From Trogon surrucura (Eukaryota; Chordata; Aves; Trogoniformes; Trogonidae): a stretch of DNA of 64,000 nt. The position numbers were made by a program, and so were the translations under genes. The notes under the pieces are model-generated. The model had not been told where the DNA came from. It did no database searches and worked only from the letters and a program-made list of their open reading frames with translations. Positions 48,457-60,240 of this stretch are shown piece by piece. Positions within the stretch are counted from its first letter, which is position 1, and every line of letters begins with the position of its first letter. Location of the stretch: contig CM036620.1 of the NCBI GenBank assembly GCA_020746105.1, forward strand, positions 45,528,706 through 45,592,705. The letters are read 5' to 3'.

Positions 48457-51400
48457 GCTGATTTAACTTATCATTAATGACAAGTGAGCTGGAGCTGTCA
48501 GGAAATACATTTAACAACCCACCTTCGAAGAACAGGAACTCTATGCTCCTTCTGCAGATATGAGGGGAAATATAATCATTAGTAAACCTAATTTATTTCA
48601 TAAGCAGAGTTGACAGTGTGATTCCTTTTTGAGATTTCCTGGCACTTTCCTGTTACGAGATTCTGCTTTTAGTTGTCTACATCAGACAAACGTGATTTGT
48701 TCAGGTTGAAATAACCTAAGCCGAGTATTTGCTTCTACTGTTTTTTAATTTTTCAGGTTATATCCTTATTTATAATGCTATTGTAACTTAAACCCGTTGT
48801 AAATAAAATTGTATTCACATCAGGAAGACATTGACTGAGGTGGCAAAGACAGTATATGGTGAACGAGGAATTGTAACATGGAGTGACAGCAGCTTAGTGC
48901 TATAGAAAGCAGACGAGTAGGTAAAGAAACAAAGAGTGGGATGTGATCTCTGAAGCAGGAGTCATTAAGGAATTCAAAGGTGCATGGGCTTAGGTTGTGG
49001 AAAGGGAAGGAAGACATTAGTTAGATATTTCCAGTTCTTATTTCCCAGAATACAACAGAATATTATTGGAGTTCAAAGTACTGAAGAAAAATTGTCTGTT
49101 GAGGCCAGCTCTCACAGCAGCCTAGGGAGACAAAGAAATTAAGTAACGGATGTACTTTCTTTTTTTTTTTCCCCCAAAACTGAGGAAACAAAAGGGAACT
49201 AAAATGTGACATACTTCATTTACAGGAAAGTAAACTAAAAAAAACCCTAGTACTTCTCCAAAAGTTCAGTGGGTTTTGTAGGGACAAGGAGAACTCTGAA
49301 TCTCTCCACTGGTATATATGTCCTCTGGGGTGAGCATTTTTTTCACAGAAGATGAATGTCTTACGCAAGCAAAATAAGAAACAGGCCAAAAATCATAAGA
49401 ATTTTATGAGCTTTCTGAAAACTGGCTACTCTTGTTAGTACAACTTTAAAGATAAAAATGTTTCCATGCAAAGAGTCTGTCAAATTGACATCAACCTTTT
49501 TTTAAAGGATAAGGGAACAGAGGATTTTTGTTTGGAGATATTTTGTCTCTGAAAGAAATGCAGTCTGACAGAGAAGAACACTGTAAGGAAACCAAGACTC
49601 TCGCTAAAAAGCTCGATACAGAAATTCCCTGTAAAGCAGTACAAATTAGTTGATGTCACCAGAGCAAGAAAACCATAGTGACAGAATAAAATGTTATCCA
49701 GGTTCCAGAATACTTTATTATCACCACCTTAGGTCACTAAGCTTCACGAGCTATATCCATCAAGTTTGATAGCAGTATATATACTCACAGCTGAAGCTAG
49801 AAGGTGCAGAGCTTTAATGTAGTAACGATTTACATTAAGGCACCTGGGTTCAAAGTCAGTTTATGACAAGAATAAAACGGGTTTGTTGGTCTCAGCCTGC
49901 TCTCTAGTGGACAACTGCACATAAACCCAGTCCTGAGAAGAATCCCAAGAATTACATTTGTTGACCAAGACATAAGGTGAAATCCATATTCTCGGAACAA
50001 CATTATTAAAAATAATATTAAACTGGATGTGTGTGCCTTCTGTGCTATTCTGAAACACTGTAAGGTGAGACATTCCCATCAACATTTCTTAAATACTGTA
50101 TTCAGCATTTGTGTTATCAGGATTTGAAAGGATACAACAGAAGAGGAAACAATGCAATGGAAGGTACCAAAGGTAATTAGATGCTTCCAAATTAGGAGAA
50201 GATTAAGACAGGGCGATGTACTGCCGTAACAGACATATATATTGTTTGTGAGTAGGTAAAATAGTTGTCTTTATTTACCCTTTTTCATAATACAAGACAC
50301 TGAGAAACAAAAAAAGTTGGCACATATAATAATGATAAACCAAAATATTTTCTTGGTATGTAATTAACCTGTAAAGTTGTGTCTGAAAGACAGAGATAAT
50401 AGCTAAATAGGACTTAAAAAATAATCTGCTGCTTTTATATGAATAATAAGAATTGCAAGAGTGGTATTAGATAGTATTAAAATGCACGAGCAATATAAAG
50501 TCTCATGATTCAAGATATAAAACAAACATAAATTGCCAAGAGCACGGGAAGAAACTACACCCACAGATGTTTTATTTCATCAGTGTATCCCATACAATGG
50601 CTACATTCACTTCAGCACTCAGGCAGTAGAATGCTGGAATCTTAGATTTGTGTAGTCTGTGGTATTTCCTGTGCTTCCAAGATAAATTCCTTAGTGACTC
50701 ATTTGCAGAAATCAGCTGCAAAAAAAACCATCTGGAAGTCTGACCCCACTTCAAGTTACTCCCCTTGACATTACTAAACTTGTTTTAGTCAGGAGAACAA
50801 TACTCGATATCCAAGCATTTATGGTTACAGTCATATGCCTACTACAGAGGCAAAGTAAAAAATTTCTTGAGGTAAACTATCTTCTCAAAACTTTTTTTTT
50901 AGAGATAAAAAATTATGTTATCACTAGCTTATTATTGACCAATACATATTATATATATTATATATGTGCATATGAATACATTATATTAACACAGGTTTTT
51001 GTAATCTTGTTCTTTGTCCTAGTCCAAGCTGAACATTCCATTATGTTTCATCATGTAATCTACCTCACTTATTTGCAGGAATGTTTGAACACTTCTGCAT
51101 TTTACAAGCCTGCATTTCAAGTTCAAGATAAATTTAAAATTCAGTTCCTGTTCCAGTGAATTTCACCTTATGGAGTAGCTACTGTTTACCGTGTTTAGGA
51201 TGCTGTACTTCCAGATTTTACATAATAATAAAAAAGCAGTCTCTTTTTCAGCCTCTTAATGTCAGAGCAGCCTCTTTGGTAGTATTCTGATTTCGAATTT
51301 AGAGAATCATCATTTTTTATAAGAAAGTAGTTTTACCCTCAATTTTGCTAAGATATGCAACTCTAGGTATAAAGTGCAATTTATCAAACATTAATTTCCA

Positions 51401-51689
51401 TCGCTCTCTTAGTTACTAGTTATGCTACTAGTTTATCGAAGCTCTTCTTTATATGGTGCTTTCATTTTTTTTTTTTGGAATTGGTGCTCCTGAATCTGCT
51501 AGTACGTGTCTCAACGGTCTTGTGCATTAACAAACCGCGTTATGTTCGCTTCTCCCTAGGTGATTTCTTTTCCATGATCGTAACCAAACTTCAGCAGGTG
51601 CTCTCCAGTATCAATATCGAGCAATTTGGTGAATAACAGCTCCACAACTGCTTATCTACCATCTTGGTGACTCTGTAAGGTGACTCTTC
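48457..51689. other. Gene-free DNA
   Basis: AT-rich, with short AT-repeat tracts (for example about 50945-50970) and homopolymers. No gene, RNA or classified repeat was recognised. Confidence 0.5.
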
Positions 51690-51931
51690 CTTTGTTGGGA
51701 AGGAGGAGTTGGGTTCGATATCAGTTTTGTATATTTTTGTATATAGTTCATTATTTTCATTATTTCCTTATAAGTACTACTATTTTTTTGCTAAGCCTGG
51801 TTTAGTGTTCTTTTCCAATCCATAAGTCTCTCTGAATTACTCCCTTTTCCCTTCCCGTTTGGGAAGGGAGAGTGTTTATTAGAAAGCATCTCTCACTGGT
51901 TTACTGGCTAGCCCAGCCTTAACAATGGACA
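51690..51931 (+). mobile_element. LTR fragment (3' part), ERVL-type, fossil
   Basis: The segment shares the GTTGGGTTCGATATCAG start block, the TTTGTATATAGTTCATTATTTT block, the pyrimidine-rich CCCTTTTCCCTTCCCGTTT stretch and the GCCCAGCC...AAC...ACA end with the LTR at 55477-56225. Sequence 5' of about 51690 does not match that LTR, so this copy is partial or of a divergent subfamily. No retroviral coding sequence adjoins it. It is an old, non-coding remnant. Confidence 0.7.
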
Positions 51932-52087
51932 AAGACATCTAAACTATAAAAGTAGAGAGAATAGGAAAGCCTATAAAATTAAGAAATGGACGGAACTGTC
52001 ACCAAGAGCAAACTTAATATTTATGTTAGTTCCAGCTTCCATTTTAGCCTACATTCATCTCACAGAATCTAAGTTCTAAGAATCTAA

Positions 52088-52858
52088 GTTCAACAAGGGC
52101 AAGTGTAGAGTTTTGCACTTGGGAAAGAATAACCCCATGTGCCAATATAGGTTGGGGACTGCCCTGCTGGAGAGCAGTGCAGGGGAAAGGGACCTGGGGG
52201 TTCTGGTGGACAGCAGGATGACCATGAGCCAGCAATGTGCCCTCGTGGCCAAGAAGGCCAATGGCATCCTGGGGTGTATTAGAAGGGGAGTAGCAAGTAG
52301 GTCAAGAGAGGTCCTCCTGCCCCTCTACTCTGCCCTGGTGAGGCCACATCTGGAATACTGTGTCCAGTTCTGGGCCCCTCAGCTCAAGAGAGACAGGGAA
52401 CTGCTGGAGAGAGTCCAGCACAGAGCCACAAAGATGGTGAAGGGAGTGGAACATCTCCCTTATGAGGAAAGGCTGAAGGAGCTGGGTCTCTTTAGCTTGG
52501 AGGAGGCTGAGGGGTGACCTCATTAATGTTTATAAATATGTCAAGGGGGAATGTCAGGAGGATGGAGCCAGGCTCTTTTCAGCGGCATCCACTGACAGGA
52601 CAAGGGGCGATGGGTGGAAGCTGGAACATAGGAGGTTCCATAAAAATATGAGGAAAAACTTTTTTACTGTGAGGGTGACAGAGCACTGGAACAGGCTGCC
52701 CAGGGAGGTTGTGGAGTCTCCTTCTTTGGAGACATTCAAAACCCGCCTGGACATGTTCCTGTGCGCTCTGGTGTAGGTGGTCCTGCTCTGGCAGGGGGGT
52801 TGGACTAGATGATCTTTGAGGTCCCTTCCAACCTCTAACACTCTGTGATTCTGTGATT
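52088..52858 (+). mobile_element. CR1 LINE 3' portion, comparatively young
   Basis: About 770 bp of a 5'-truncated CR1. The first part keeps an open CR1 ORF2 C-terminus at 52113-52517, including [35 protein letters not shown] and [20 protein letters not shown] frame change then interrupts it before the [20 protein letters not shown] block. The 3' UTR ends with TCTGTGATTCTGTGATT. The long intact frame suggests less decay than the other CR1 copies here. Confidence 0.95.
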
Positions 52859-54769
52859 CATAATTACCACTTCTCAGTCTTCTCATAGTTGATGATTTAT
52901 TTAAAGGCTGAGCTGGTAAATGCTAGTGAGAAAATGTGAGTTATCATTGACAGAAAAATGTTTTTTCTAAACTTTGTAGATAGTGAATTTCAAGTACTTT
53001 TTAAAAGCGAATTAAGTGAATCTGAAAGCATCTAAAAATGACAAGGCAAATAAAATCAAATCTTGATTTACTGGGGAAGGGAGCTGACTCATAATTTCTG
53101 CTTATGTGAAGATGACAATATACCTCCTTGAGTAAATTCTCACTCCAAAATTATGTTTATGAAGGAGCTTGACAACGATAATTTCCTTGAATTTTCCTCA
53201 GAAAAAATAATTAGAAATGTTAAATAGGATCTGCATTTGTCAAGAATAATGCAGAGGAGTGAAGCAGCTAGGATTCATATAACTTCAAAAGAATTTGAAT
53301 TATGCATTTAAATTCAGACTCATGGCATGAACTAAGATAATTAACAGGAAAATAGCAGCTTTTGCAGTCAGTAACAGACATAGGATTGAGTTTGTCAATT
53401 TTTCTGAGCTGACAAATGAAAGATGAGGGCTGCTGAGATGAGCTGCAGATTATATAAGAACTACTATGGTCCATAAGAGCTAATGTGCTCATTCTCAAAG
53501 CCTGTAGCTGTAAGAAATATTAATAAAGCTATTTATATTTAGCCAGTTACAGTTCTTTGGGTACCCAGTAAAGAAAGGTTTCTTTATGGAGATAGTCTTC
53601 TGTTTCCACTTGGCATCAAACACCGCTTCCTAAGAATATTTTTCTGCTCTATTCTCCTGATAATTCAACAGCAGTAGAACCAAGAAAACCCTGTCAGAGG
53701 TACTGACTCCTTGCACAGAATTTCTGTTGTACTTATGACCACCCGCTGGCAAATACTAATGCCTGGAACAAAAACAAGGAAGATAGCTATAGCTCAAAAT
53801 AGGTAGCGCTGGAAATAGGATATAGCAAGTGTACCGGTAAAGAAGAAATCCCACCCATAATAGTCGTGCCTCACTGCCAGAGGACAAGTAAATAAAAAAC
53901 AGTATTTAAGGTATGCAAGATATTAATCTTTATTTGCAATCGCACAGAACAGCTTTAAATCATTCATTTTCTGCAGAGCAGAGATCTGTGCATACTAAAG
54001 GAAACATACTGTAACTGTGTCTGTATATTCCAGGGATATAAACCGCTGAATGGCAGCTCAGGATCAGCCAAAGCAGATCAAAGCCTCAGGAATCTTATCT
54101 CCCCAAGTTCTCTGGGAGCTCACTGCGACAAGCTTATCTCTTTGATCCCAAATTTAGAATAAGTCAGAATGGGTTAATCCTACATGTTTATTTTCACATT
54201 TGACAATATTTTTTTAATTAAAGTGGTTTCCATCACTTGGAAAGCGCCAAGGCATGGAGAAAAGTTCTAACTTTCAGATTTCAGCTTTCAGCTGAAAATC
54301 TTTTCAGCTTTTCTTCAGCTCTTCTTCAAAAGGTTTCTGAAGTGGGTTGCAGAGAAACATGAGTAGTAAAGAACCTTAGAAGAGAAGTCTGAAAATGTAC
54401 CATAGAAAGGGACTGAGAAGAATTCCAGTCCAGTTATTGTTTTTACACCTCATTATTTTGAAAATCATTGATTTTTAAATGCCATAATTGAACTGGCTAA
54501 ACCATGATACAGATTTCCCAGACGAGACTGTCAATTCTTCTCTACCCAAAGGATTTCTACACTTCAGACAAGCGGGCCATTGCCCTGAGCAATGGACCTT
54601 CCTGCAAGCTTGAGCAGCAGCTGAGTTACCCAAGGCATGCAAGGTACCTCCTGTGAGGTTGATGAGAGGAGAGTTCCTTCTGAACAACCTCACAGTCATT
54701 CACTGCAGTTGTCATGACTGACTTCTACATTGAGGCCTCATTATGGAACCATTCCCTTTGGTTCTGCTG
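52859..54769. other. Gene-free DNA between two CR1 copies
   Basis: No gene, RNA gene or classified repeat was recognised. There is no retroviral internal sequence between the two LTR-related segments that flank this part of the window. Confidence 0.5.
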
Positions 54770-55119
54770 ACCCATATTAACGTATACAAATATCTGAGGG
54801 GTGGGCGTCAAGGGGAAGGAGACAATCTCTTCTCAGTGGTGCCTAGTAATAGAACAAGGAATAATGGGTTTAAGTTAGAACATAGGAAGCTGCACCTCAA
54901 CATGAGGAAAAATTTCTTTCCTGTGAGGGTGACAGAGCACTAGCACAGGCTGCCCAGAGAGGTTGTGGAGTCTCCTTCTCTGGAGACTTTCAAAACCTGC
55001 CTGGACACGTTCCTGTGTGGCCTGTCCTAGGGGATCCTGCTCTGGCAGGGGGGTTGGACTAGATGATCTCTAGAGGTCCCTTCCAACCCTGAACATTCTA
55101 TGATTCTATGATTCTATGA
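54770..55119 (+). mobile_element. CR1 LINE 3' end
   Basis: The CR1 end begins at the YKYL-like coding block (TATACAAATATCTGAGGGG). It continues with [20 protein letters not shown], the GGCTGCCCAGAGAGGTTGTG block and TTGGACTAGATGATCTCT, and ends with three ATTCTATG units. Same orientation as the CR1 at 52088-52858 but a separate, shorter insertion. Confidence 0.93.
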
Positions 55120-55476
55120 CCCTATGCATGCAAGACGCATGAAACAGGTAAGTCACTGAACAGGTGCCATGAAGAGTTGTCCCTGTTGATTTATCAGGGA
55201 AGCTCAAGGCATGTTACTAGCCACAGCTTTACTGTGATGGTAATCATCACTCTGATTACCCCTGTCATTCTAGATAGGATGCCAGAGAAATCCAGTCACT
55301 CCCTACTGCCATGGTTGATGTCAGAAATGTCAGAAAGAGTGCCACAAAAATACAAACGGGCAACCGTTTGCCGAAACTGATAGTGGTACGAGGGAGAGGA
55401 GCACAGTTCAGCTGCATGAATTAATTATCCCTACGACTAGGGGAAAAAGCAAGGACAGGTATGAACACTGAAAGTC

Positions 55477-56225
55477 TGTCCTGGTTTCTGTTCAGTGATT
55501 TTACTTTTCAGCTCAGTTTCTTCTAAGAGAGAAGTTAGCAGCTTGTTTTTGCAGATAATGTCTGCTACTAGAAGTGATTAACACCTGATGTTTACAGTTA
55601 CTGCCAAGGATTTTTATGCAAAAAGGTTCTCGCTTATACTTGCTCCTGTAGTAACCAAGGTCACTGCTGGCTCTTGTGTGCCACACTGGGCATGCTGCCA
55701 AATAAAAGGGGTCACAAGGAAGTAAAAAGTTGCGCCTCCAGGGAGGAACAGACAGGACAGGTGACCAACAAGAGTATCCCATTCCATATACACCATATTC
55801 AGTGCAAAACAGAGGGATCACAGAGGTTAAAGGTTCTTCTTCAATGGCCAGCATCCGAGGAGGACTCCATCCAATCTTCTGCCTTTGATCCTGATCCTGA
55901 GTTCCGGAATCTAGCTCCTATATCCAGTTCCCCTCTGCCGCTGAGCCTGGGACTTTCCAAGTTGCCGCCTGCTCTGCAGCATCAGTGGGGATTGCTATCG
56001 GCAGAGGGGGCAATTGGGTTCGATATCAGTTTGTATCTATTTGTATATAGTTCATTATTTTTATTATTTCCTTATTAGTATTATTATTGTTTTATTAAAT
56101 CTGTTTTAGTTTTCCAGTCCATAAATTTCTCTGCCTTATTCCCTTTCCCTTCCCGTTTTGGGAGGGAAAGGGTTTAGAGAGCATCTCTGAGCGTTCAGTG
56201 GCCGGCCCAGCCCTAACTCCGCACA
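55477..56225 (+). mobile_element. Solo LTR, ERVL-type endogenous retrovirus, near full length, fossil
   Basis: 749 bp starting TGTCCTGGTTTC and ending CCGCACA (TG...CA ends). Internal landmarks match the avian ERVL LTR layout: AACACCTGATGTTTA near the start, CCAAGGATTTTTATGC, TATCCCATTCCATAT, an ATTAAA polyadenylation signal late in the element, and a pyrimidine-rich end. It is flanked by AAGTC on the left and AAGTG on the right, a 5-bp target duplication with one mismatch, as ERVL integration makes. No internal region remains, so it arose by LTR-LTR recombination. The mismatch and divergence from the partial copy suggest moderate age. Confidence 0.85.
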
Positions 56226-56479
56226 AAGTGCTAGAACAGCACATACACCTATCCCCCCATATCTCCCCACATTTTCATTTCTTTGTTCTCTATAGACTCA
56301 GCTCTGAGGGATGGAATCCTGTCAGGAATCTCTATCAGCAACATCTAGACTGGATCATGGTCAAGGAACAAGTAGGGGCTTTAGACCCAGGCATGTCTTC
56401 CCTGCGGTTTTGTTTTAATTCAAAAAAGAGTGACAAAGTAAGAAAGAGAAAATTTGTTAAAAGGAAGCAAAGGGCAGCT

Positions 56480-57430
56480 CAGAGTCTCAACTCTATACAG
56501 GCACCAAGGAATGTATTTAAAGGCATTGTAGAAATACATACTTTCTCTTAAGAAAGACTTCAGAAAGGGTAAAAGGAAACTGGTGTAACTAACCAGCAGG
56601 GTAAGTAAGGTTGTTAGAAGCAAAACTACGTTTTTGAAAATCCTGAAGTCATATTCAAATGACACCAAAAAAAAAAGAGTTACAAACTCTGGCAGGTTAA
56701 ATGTGAAAACAGTAAGTAGGACCACAAAGCATCTAAAGAATAACTAACAAAGGATTCAAAACTAATAATCCTTTTCTCTACAAAACACAACAGGAGCTGG
56801 AAGTTTGCCAGAATCTGTAAGGCCAGTTCATTTTCAGGGCATAAAAGAGTACTCAGAGAAGACAAGGTCATTGCAGAGAAGCTAAGTGAACTCTTTGCAT
56901 TGGTGTTCGCTGTGGAAGCAACAAGGAAGATTCCAAAACCAGAACTCCTCTTGGCGGGGGACTCATCTGAAGATCTGTCTGAAATTGAAATTACTGTAGA
57001 ATAGATTTGGAATACATAGATAAAGTGAAAAGCACCAGCACTGTATAGTATTCACTCCGAATTTCTAAAGGAACTCAAGGATGAAAGAGCTGAATTACTC
57101 ACAGCAGGATGTAACCTGTTGCTTAAAATTGCCTTGCTTCTGGAAGGCAGCAGATGTCACATCAATTCTTTAAAAAGATTCCAGAGAAAAATCCAGAGAA
57201 TAGTAGGAATCTAAGTCTGACATGTACTGGGCAAATTAGTAGAAACCATGATAAGAAACAGAAGTAGGGGATATCTGGATAGATCTGATTTATCTGGGAA
57301 GACCTAGTACTGAGGAAAATACTGCTTTACAATTCTAATAAAAGTTCTTCAAAGGAGCCAAAAAGGATACGTGTAATGCAGAGGTGATGATGTTGACACA
57401 GTCTACTTACATTTCCAAAACACTTGAGTT
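56480..57430 (+). mobile_element. Ancient CR1-like LINE, reverse-transcriptase region
   Basis: The plus strand keeps a degraded CR1-clade ORF2: an LREDKVIAEKLSELFALVF block (about 56850-56910), a segment matching the SPGP...ILKEL region (57030-57080), CNLLLK...ADVTSIL-like text (57110-57165), a TPIFKKGSR-like block (about 57160-57185), a VPGKLVE-like block (57225-57250) and a DTVYLHFQNT block matching the catalytic-region YLDFQKAF (57390-57425). Frames shift repeatedly and no intact ORF remains. It looks like the older L3/CR1 groups seen across reptiles and mammals. Both ends are approximate. Confidence 0.65.
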
Positions 57431-57956
57431 CAGGTTAGAATTAGGGTTTGCTAAACCCAAATGTCTACAGGGATGGTAAGACTGAAGGTAGAAAAAAAGA
57501 ACACCAAGGTAGTGCAAGGCAGGACTCTTTGGGGTTTACAGGGAGAACATTATGGAGGCCATCCTAAACATGTTCAGCTTGCCCTGACATTCGCCTTGGG
57601 GCAAGACTGAGGAAAAGTAATTGGAAAATGTGTGGCTCTTTTTCCAAGATGGAGGGAAAGGCACAGAAAAGCAAAGACCTCTTACTGCTAAAATAAAACA
57701 CTATCCACTATGTTTTTCTCTTCAGTGCATTCAGATGTAGCTGAATGTAGGATTTTGACAATACTAATAAAAGGCCAGAGATTCTATAGTGACCTGACAG
57801 TGCAAGGTCTCAGGAGATGGCTGGTCTTGTCTTAAGCTGTTTTTAATTTGTTTGGGTTTTTTTTGTCTGCGTACGACAGTCATCTCGTGGTCAAGTGGGT
57901 ATTGCCTAATTGAGCTGAGCTTGGTTTGTGGATAATTTATATGGTAAAAGCTTTTT

Positions 57957-58050
57957 AGAATCATCGAATCATTTAGGTTGGAAAAGACCTTTAAGACCAT
58001 TGACTCCAACTGTAAAGCTAACACTGCCAAATCCATTTGCCATACCATTT
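57957..58050 (-). mobile_element. CR1 tail of a different subfamily
   Basis: The plus strand reads AGAATCATCGAATCATTTAGG, then TTGGAAAAGACCTTTAAGACC, CCAACTGTAAAGCTAACACTGCC: the reversed 3' end of the CR1 subfamily with the TTGGAAAAGACC signature. Short and moderately diverged. Confidence 0.85.
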
Positions 58051-59699
58051 GAGCCTGAGCTCTGGGTAGGCTATGATTACGGTTTGTTTCAGTAAAATCC
58101 TGACAGAGATGGTGGGGCTGAGAGTAAGATCTGCAACTCCACGGGTGTAGTGGGCAGGCTTTAAGAGGGTCCTTAGGGACAACATTAGACCCAGGGGATC
58201 CTGAACCTATCTAAATAACAAGGGCTTCAAAAGGGAAGCTTCCTTCATGCATAAATAGTTGGTTAAAAGATAAAAAAGAGAGCATCAGAGCAAATGGTCA
58301 ATTTTCATAGTGGAGGCGTCACAAGCAGAGAGTCACAGTGGTTTGCCTAAGACGTATTCTGCAGAATATACATAATTATTTTGTAATGGGAGCCAATAAT
58401 GAGATGACAGAGTGTGCTAGTGATAGCATAAAATGAATGGTTAGTGAGATAAACATTTGTTGTGAAGAACTGCTGCAGTCCCAGAGACCAGTGAAGTCCC
58501 TAATCATAAAATACAAACTATGTCTCATCTTTGAAGGAAGTGAAAGAGAATATGCCAGGAAGGATACTGACTGGCCCAAGACTAAGTAGAGGGGGATGTC
58601 AGGTCTGTCACTTACACTATTTGGCCCCACAGTTACAACTATATCTAGCGTGGATCAGGAGGCTTTGGGTTTGCATGGTCCAAGAGACCAGTTGTCATGA
58701 TGGACAATCACCAGGGGCCAGAAACCCTTTAGAAGCAATGGTAGGACACATGAGTCAGTGTGGTAAAAGCATAAAGTCACACAAATGGCTGAAGAACCAG
58801 TCCTCTAAGCCTAAGGATGACTACCAACTTGCCAAGTTGGCTCTAGTGGTCGGGTTTATGGGACTATATTTGCATATGGAACACAACCATGTTCTCTCTG
58901 CATGGAGAGTCACAAACTCAGGCTTTGTTCTTCTGATTTTATGCAGCCAAAAGAGACAACACATTTCTTCTGTTTATTTTTTGTCATTATTTAAAATCCA
59001 TATCAATTAATAAAGCACAGAAAAAGTTAAGTATGAAGTATGTAAGTAAAAGTGTTGCTAACAAAAGCCTGTATCGTCCTTAGCATGCACACAAAATATT
59101 CAGTGAAGCCAAAAGAACAGCATACGGCAGAAGTCTCAAATCAGACTTATTTTCACCATAAATCCCTGTGGAATTCAGAGTGGTTTCAGTGGCAAGGAAT
59201 TTTAAAGGAATTTCAGTTCTAAATGTATAACAGCCTAGCAGGTTGGAACAGTGATTCTTCTTCCATCGAATCTAATGGGTACTTTTTAGATTTAATGTGT
59301 TTGTGACATTTTTGAAGACTCTCATTTCCTTTGTTGACCTCATATTGCTACAGAGTCATACCCCAGGGTACTTTATGAAACTGTAACTGATGTAAAAACT
59401 TGATTGGTAGATTTTTGTGTGTAAAATATGTTTCATGACATTTTAAAGTATTTCTTGATGGAATCTACTTTGTTCTCTATTAGGCTGTAGTTCCTTTCTG
59501 TTATGTGAAAATGTGGTTTTGCACGAGGTCCAGTACCAAATACATTGCTTTATGTACTATCAGTAAAAAGTTAAATATTGCTTATGGCATTGTGACATTG
59601 TGACATCTAAAAATACAAGAGGAACATTTCTGGTTTGGTAAACTGCCAGACATTCCATGCAAATAGAATTTTTAATGTTTTGGTGTGAATGTTACCAAA
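58051..59699. other. Gene-free DNA
   Basis: No recognised gene or repeat. The 159-codon frame at 58531-59010 (plus) has no family motif and is within what chance allows. Confidence 0.5.
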
Positions 59700-60240
59700 A
59701 TGGAAATCATGCATAACAAACTAGCTTAACTGAGGGCCGGTTTAGCTCAGTGGGTTGAGCGTGGTGCTTGAAACACCAAAGGTTGCGGGTTCGATTCCCA
59801 TTCGGTTCTCACGTGTTGCCTGACCTAGTTGAGAGGTGACGTCCCTGCCCACAACAGGGAGGCTGGGTTAAAATGATCTCTAAGGTCCCTTCCAGCCCAG
59901 GCCATTCTATGATTCTATGAACTTGTTTGAGGAAATGACAATAAAAGCAGACAAGGGTAAAGAAGTATACATTGTTCACTTGGATTCCAAGGAAGCTTTT
60001 AATCTAGTACCAAATACATTATTAAGGAACATGGTAAGAAGGTAAGGAAGTAGAAGTCAACTGGATAACAAAATGGCTAGCTTATAAAGTCAAGGAGTGA
60101 CCATAACTGTAAAAGGAAGATGACAAATGCAGCACTGCAGAGCTTAGCATTTGATCCTCATCTTCATCATACTAATGAACTGGACAACTGACAAAGTTTC
60201 ACAGTGTGCTGTTTGATGTGTCAGGAATACAGGGTGGTCA
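59700..60240 (+). mobile_element. Second ancient CR1-like LINE fragment, split by a SINE
   Basis: Before the SINE, AAATCATGCATAACAAACTAG matches the KSCxTNxL block of CR1-clade reverse transcriptase. After it, TTTGTTTGAGGAAATGACA-like text leads into VHLDSKEAFNLVPNTLL (59970-60025, the YLDFxKAFDxVP motif) and FDPHLHHTNELDN (about 60148-60190, matching the LGPLLFNIYINDL region). It overlaps the same part of the protein as the fragment at 56480-57430, so the two are separate insertions. Heavily decayed. Confidence 0.65.
59732..59920 (+). mobile_element. tRNA/CR1 chimeric SINE, copy C (full length)
   Basis: About 189 bp. The head (59734-59806) resembles tRNA-Ile: GGCCGGTTTAGCTCAGTGGG..., A box at 59743-59753, B box GGTTCGATTCC at 59788-59798, and a five-pair anticodon stem TGGTG/CACCA around a CTTGAAA loop, which puts UGA in the anticodon place. 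The acceptor arm no longer pairs well, so it is not a functional tRNA gene. A linker (TCACGTGTTGCCTGACC...) follows, then a CR1 tail from about 59840 ending in two ATTCTATGA units. It is inserted within the ancient LINE above. Confidence 0.93.

Noticed and set aside
51690-56225. A single provirus bounded by the two related LTR segments
   Set aside because: The left segment lacks the 5' part of the LTR, the interval contains CR1 tails and no recognisable retroviral genes, and the right LTR has its own 5-bp target duplication.
58531-59010. 159-codon plus-strand frame
   Set aside because: No motif, no conserved neighbour, composition like the surrounding intergenic DNA.
59734-59806. Possible functional tRNA gene (UGA in the anticodon position)
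   Set aside because: The acceptor arm pairs badly, the sequence continues directly into the SINE linker and CR1 tail, and the same head recurs in two other truncated or full SINE copies.
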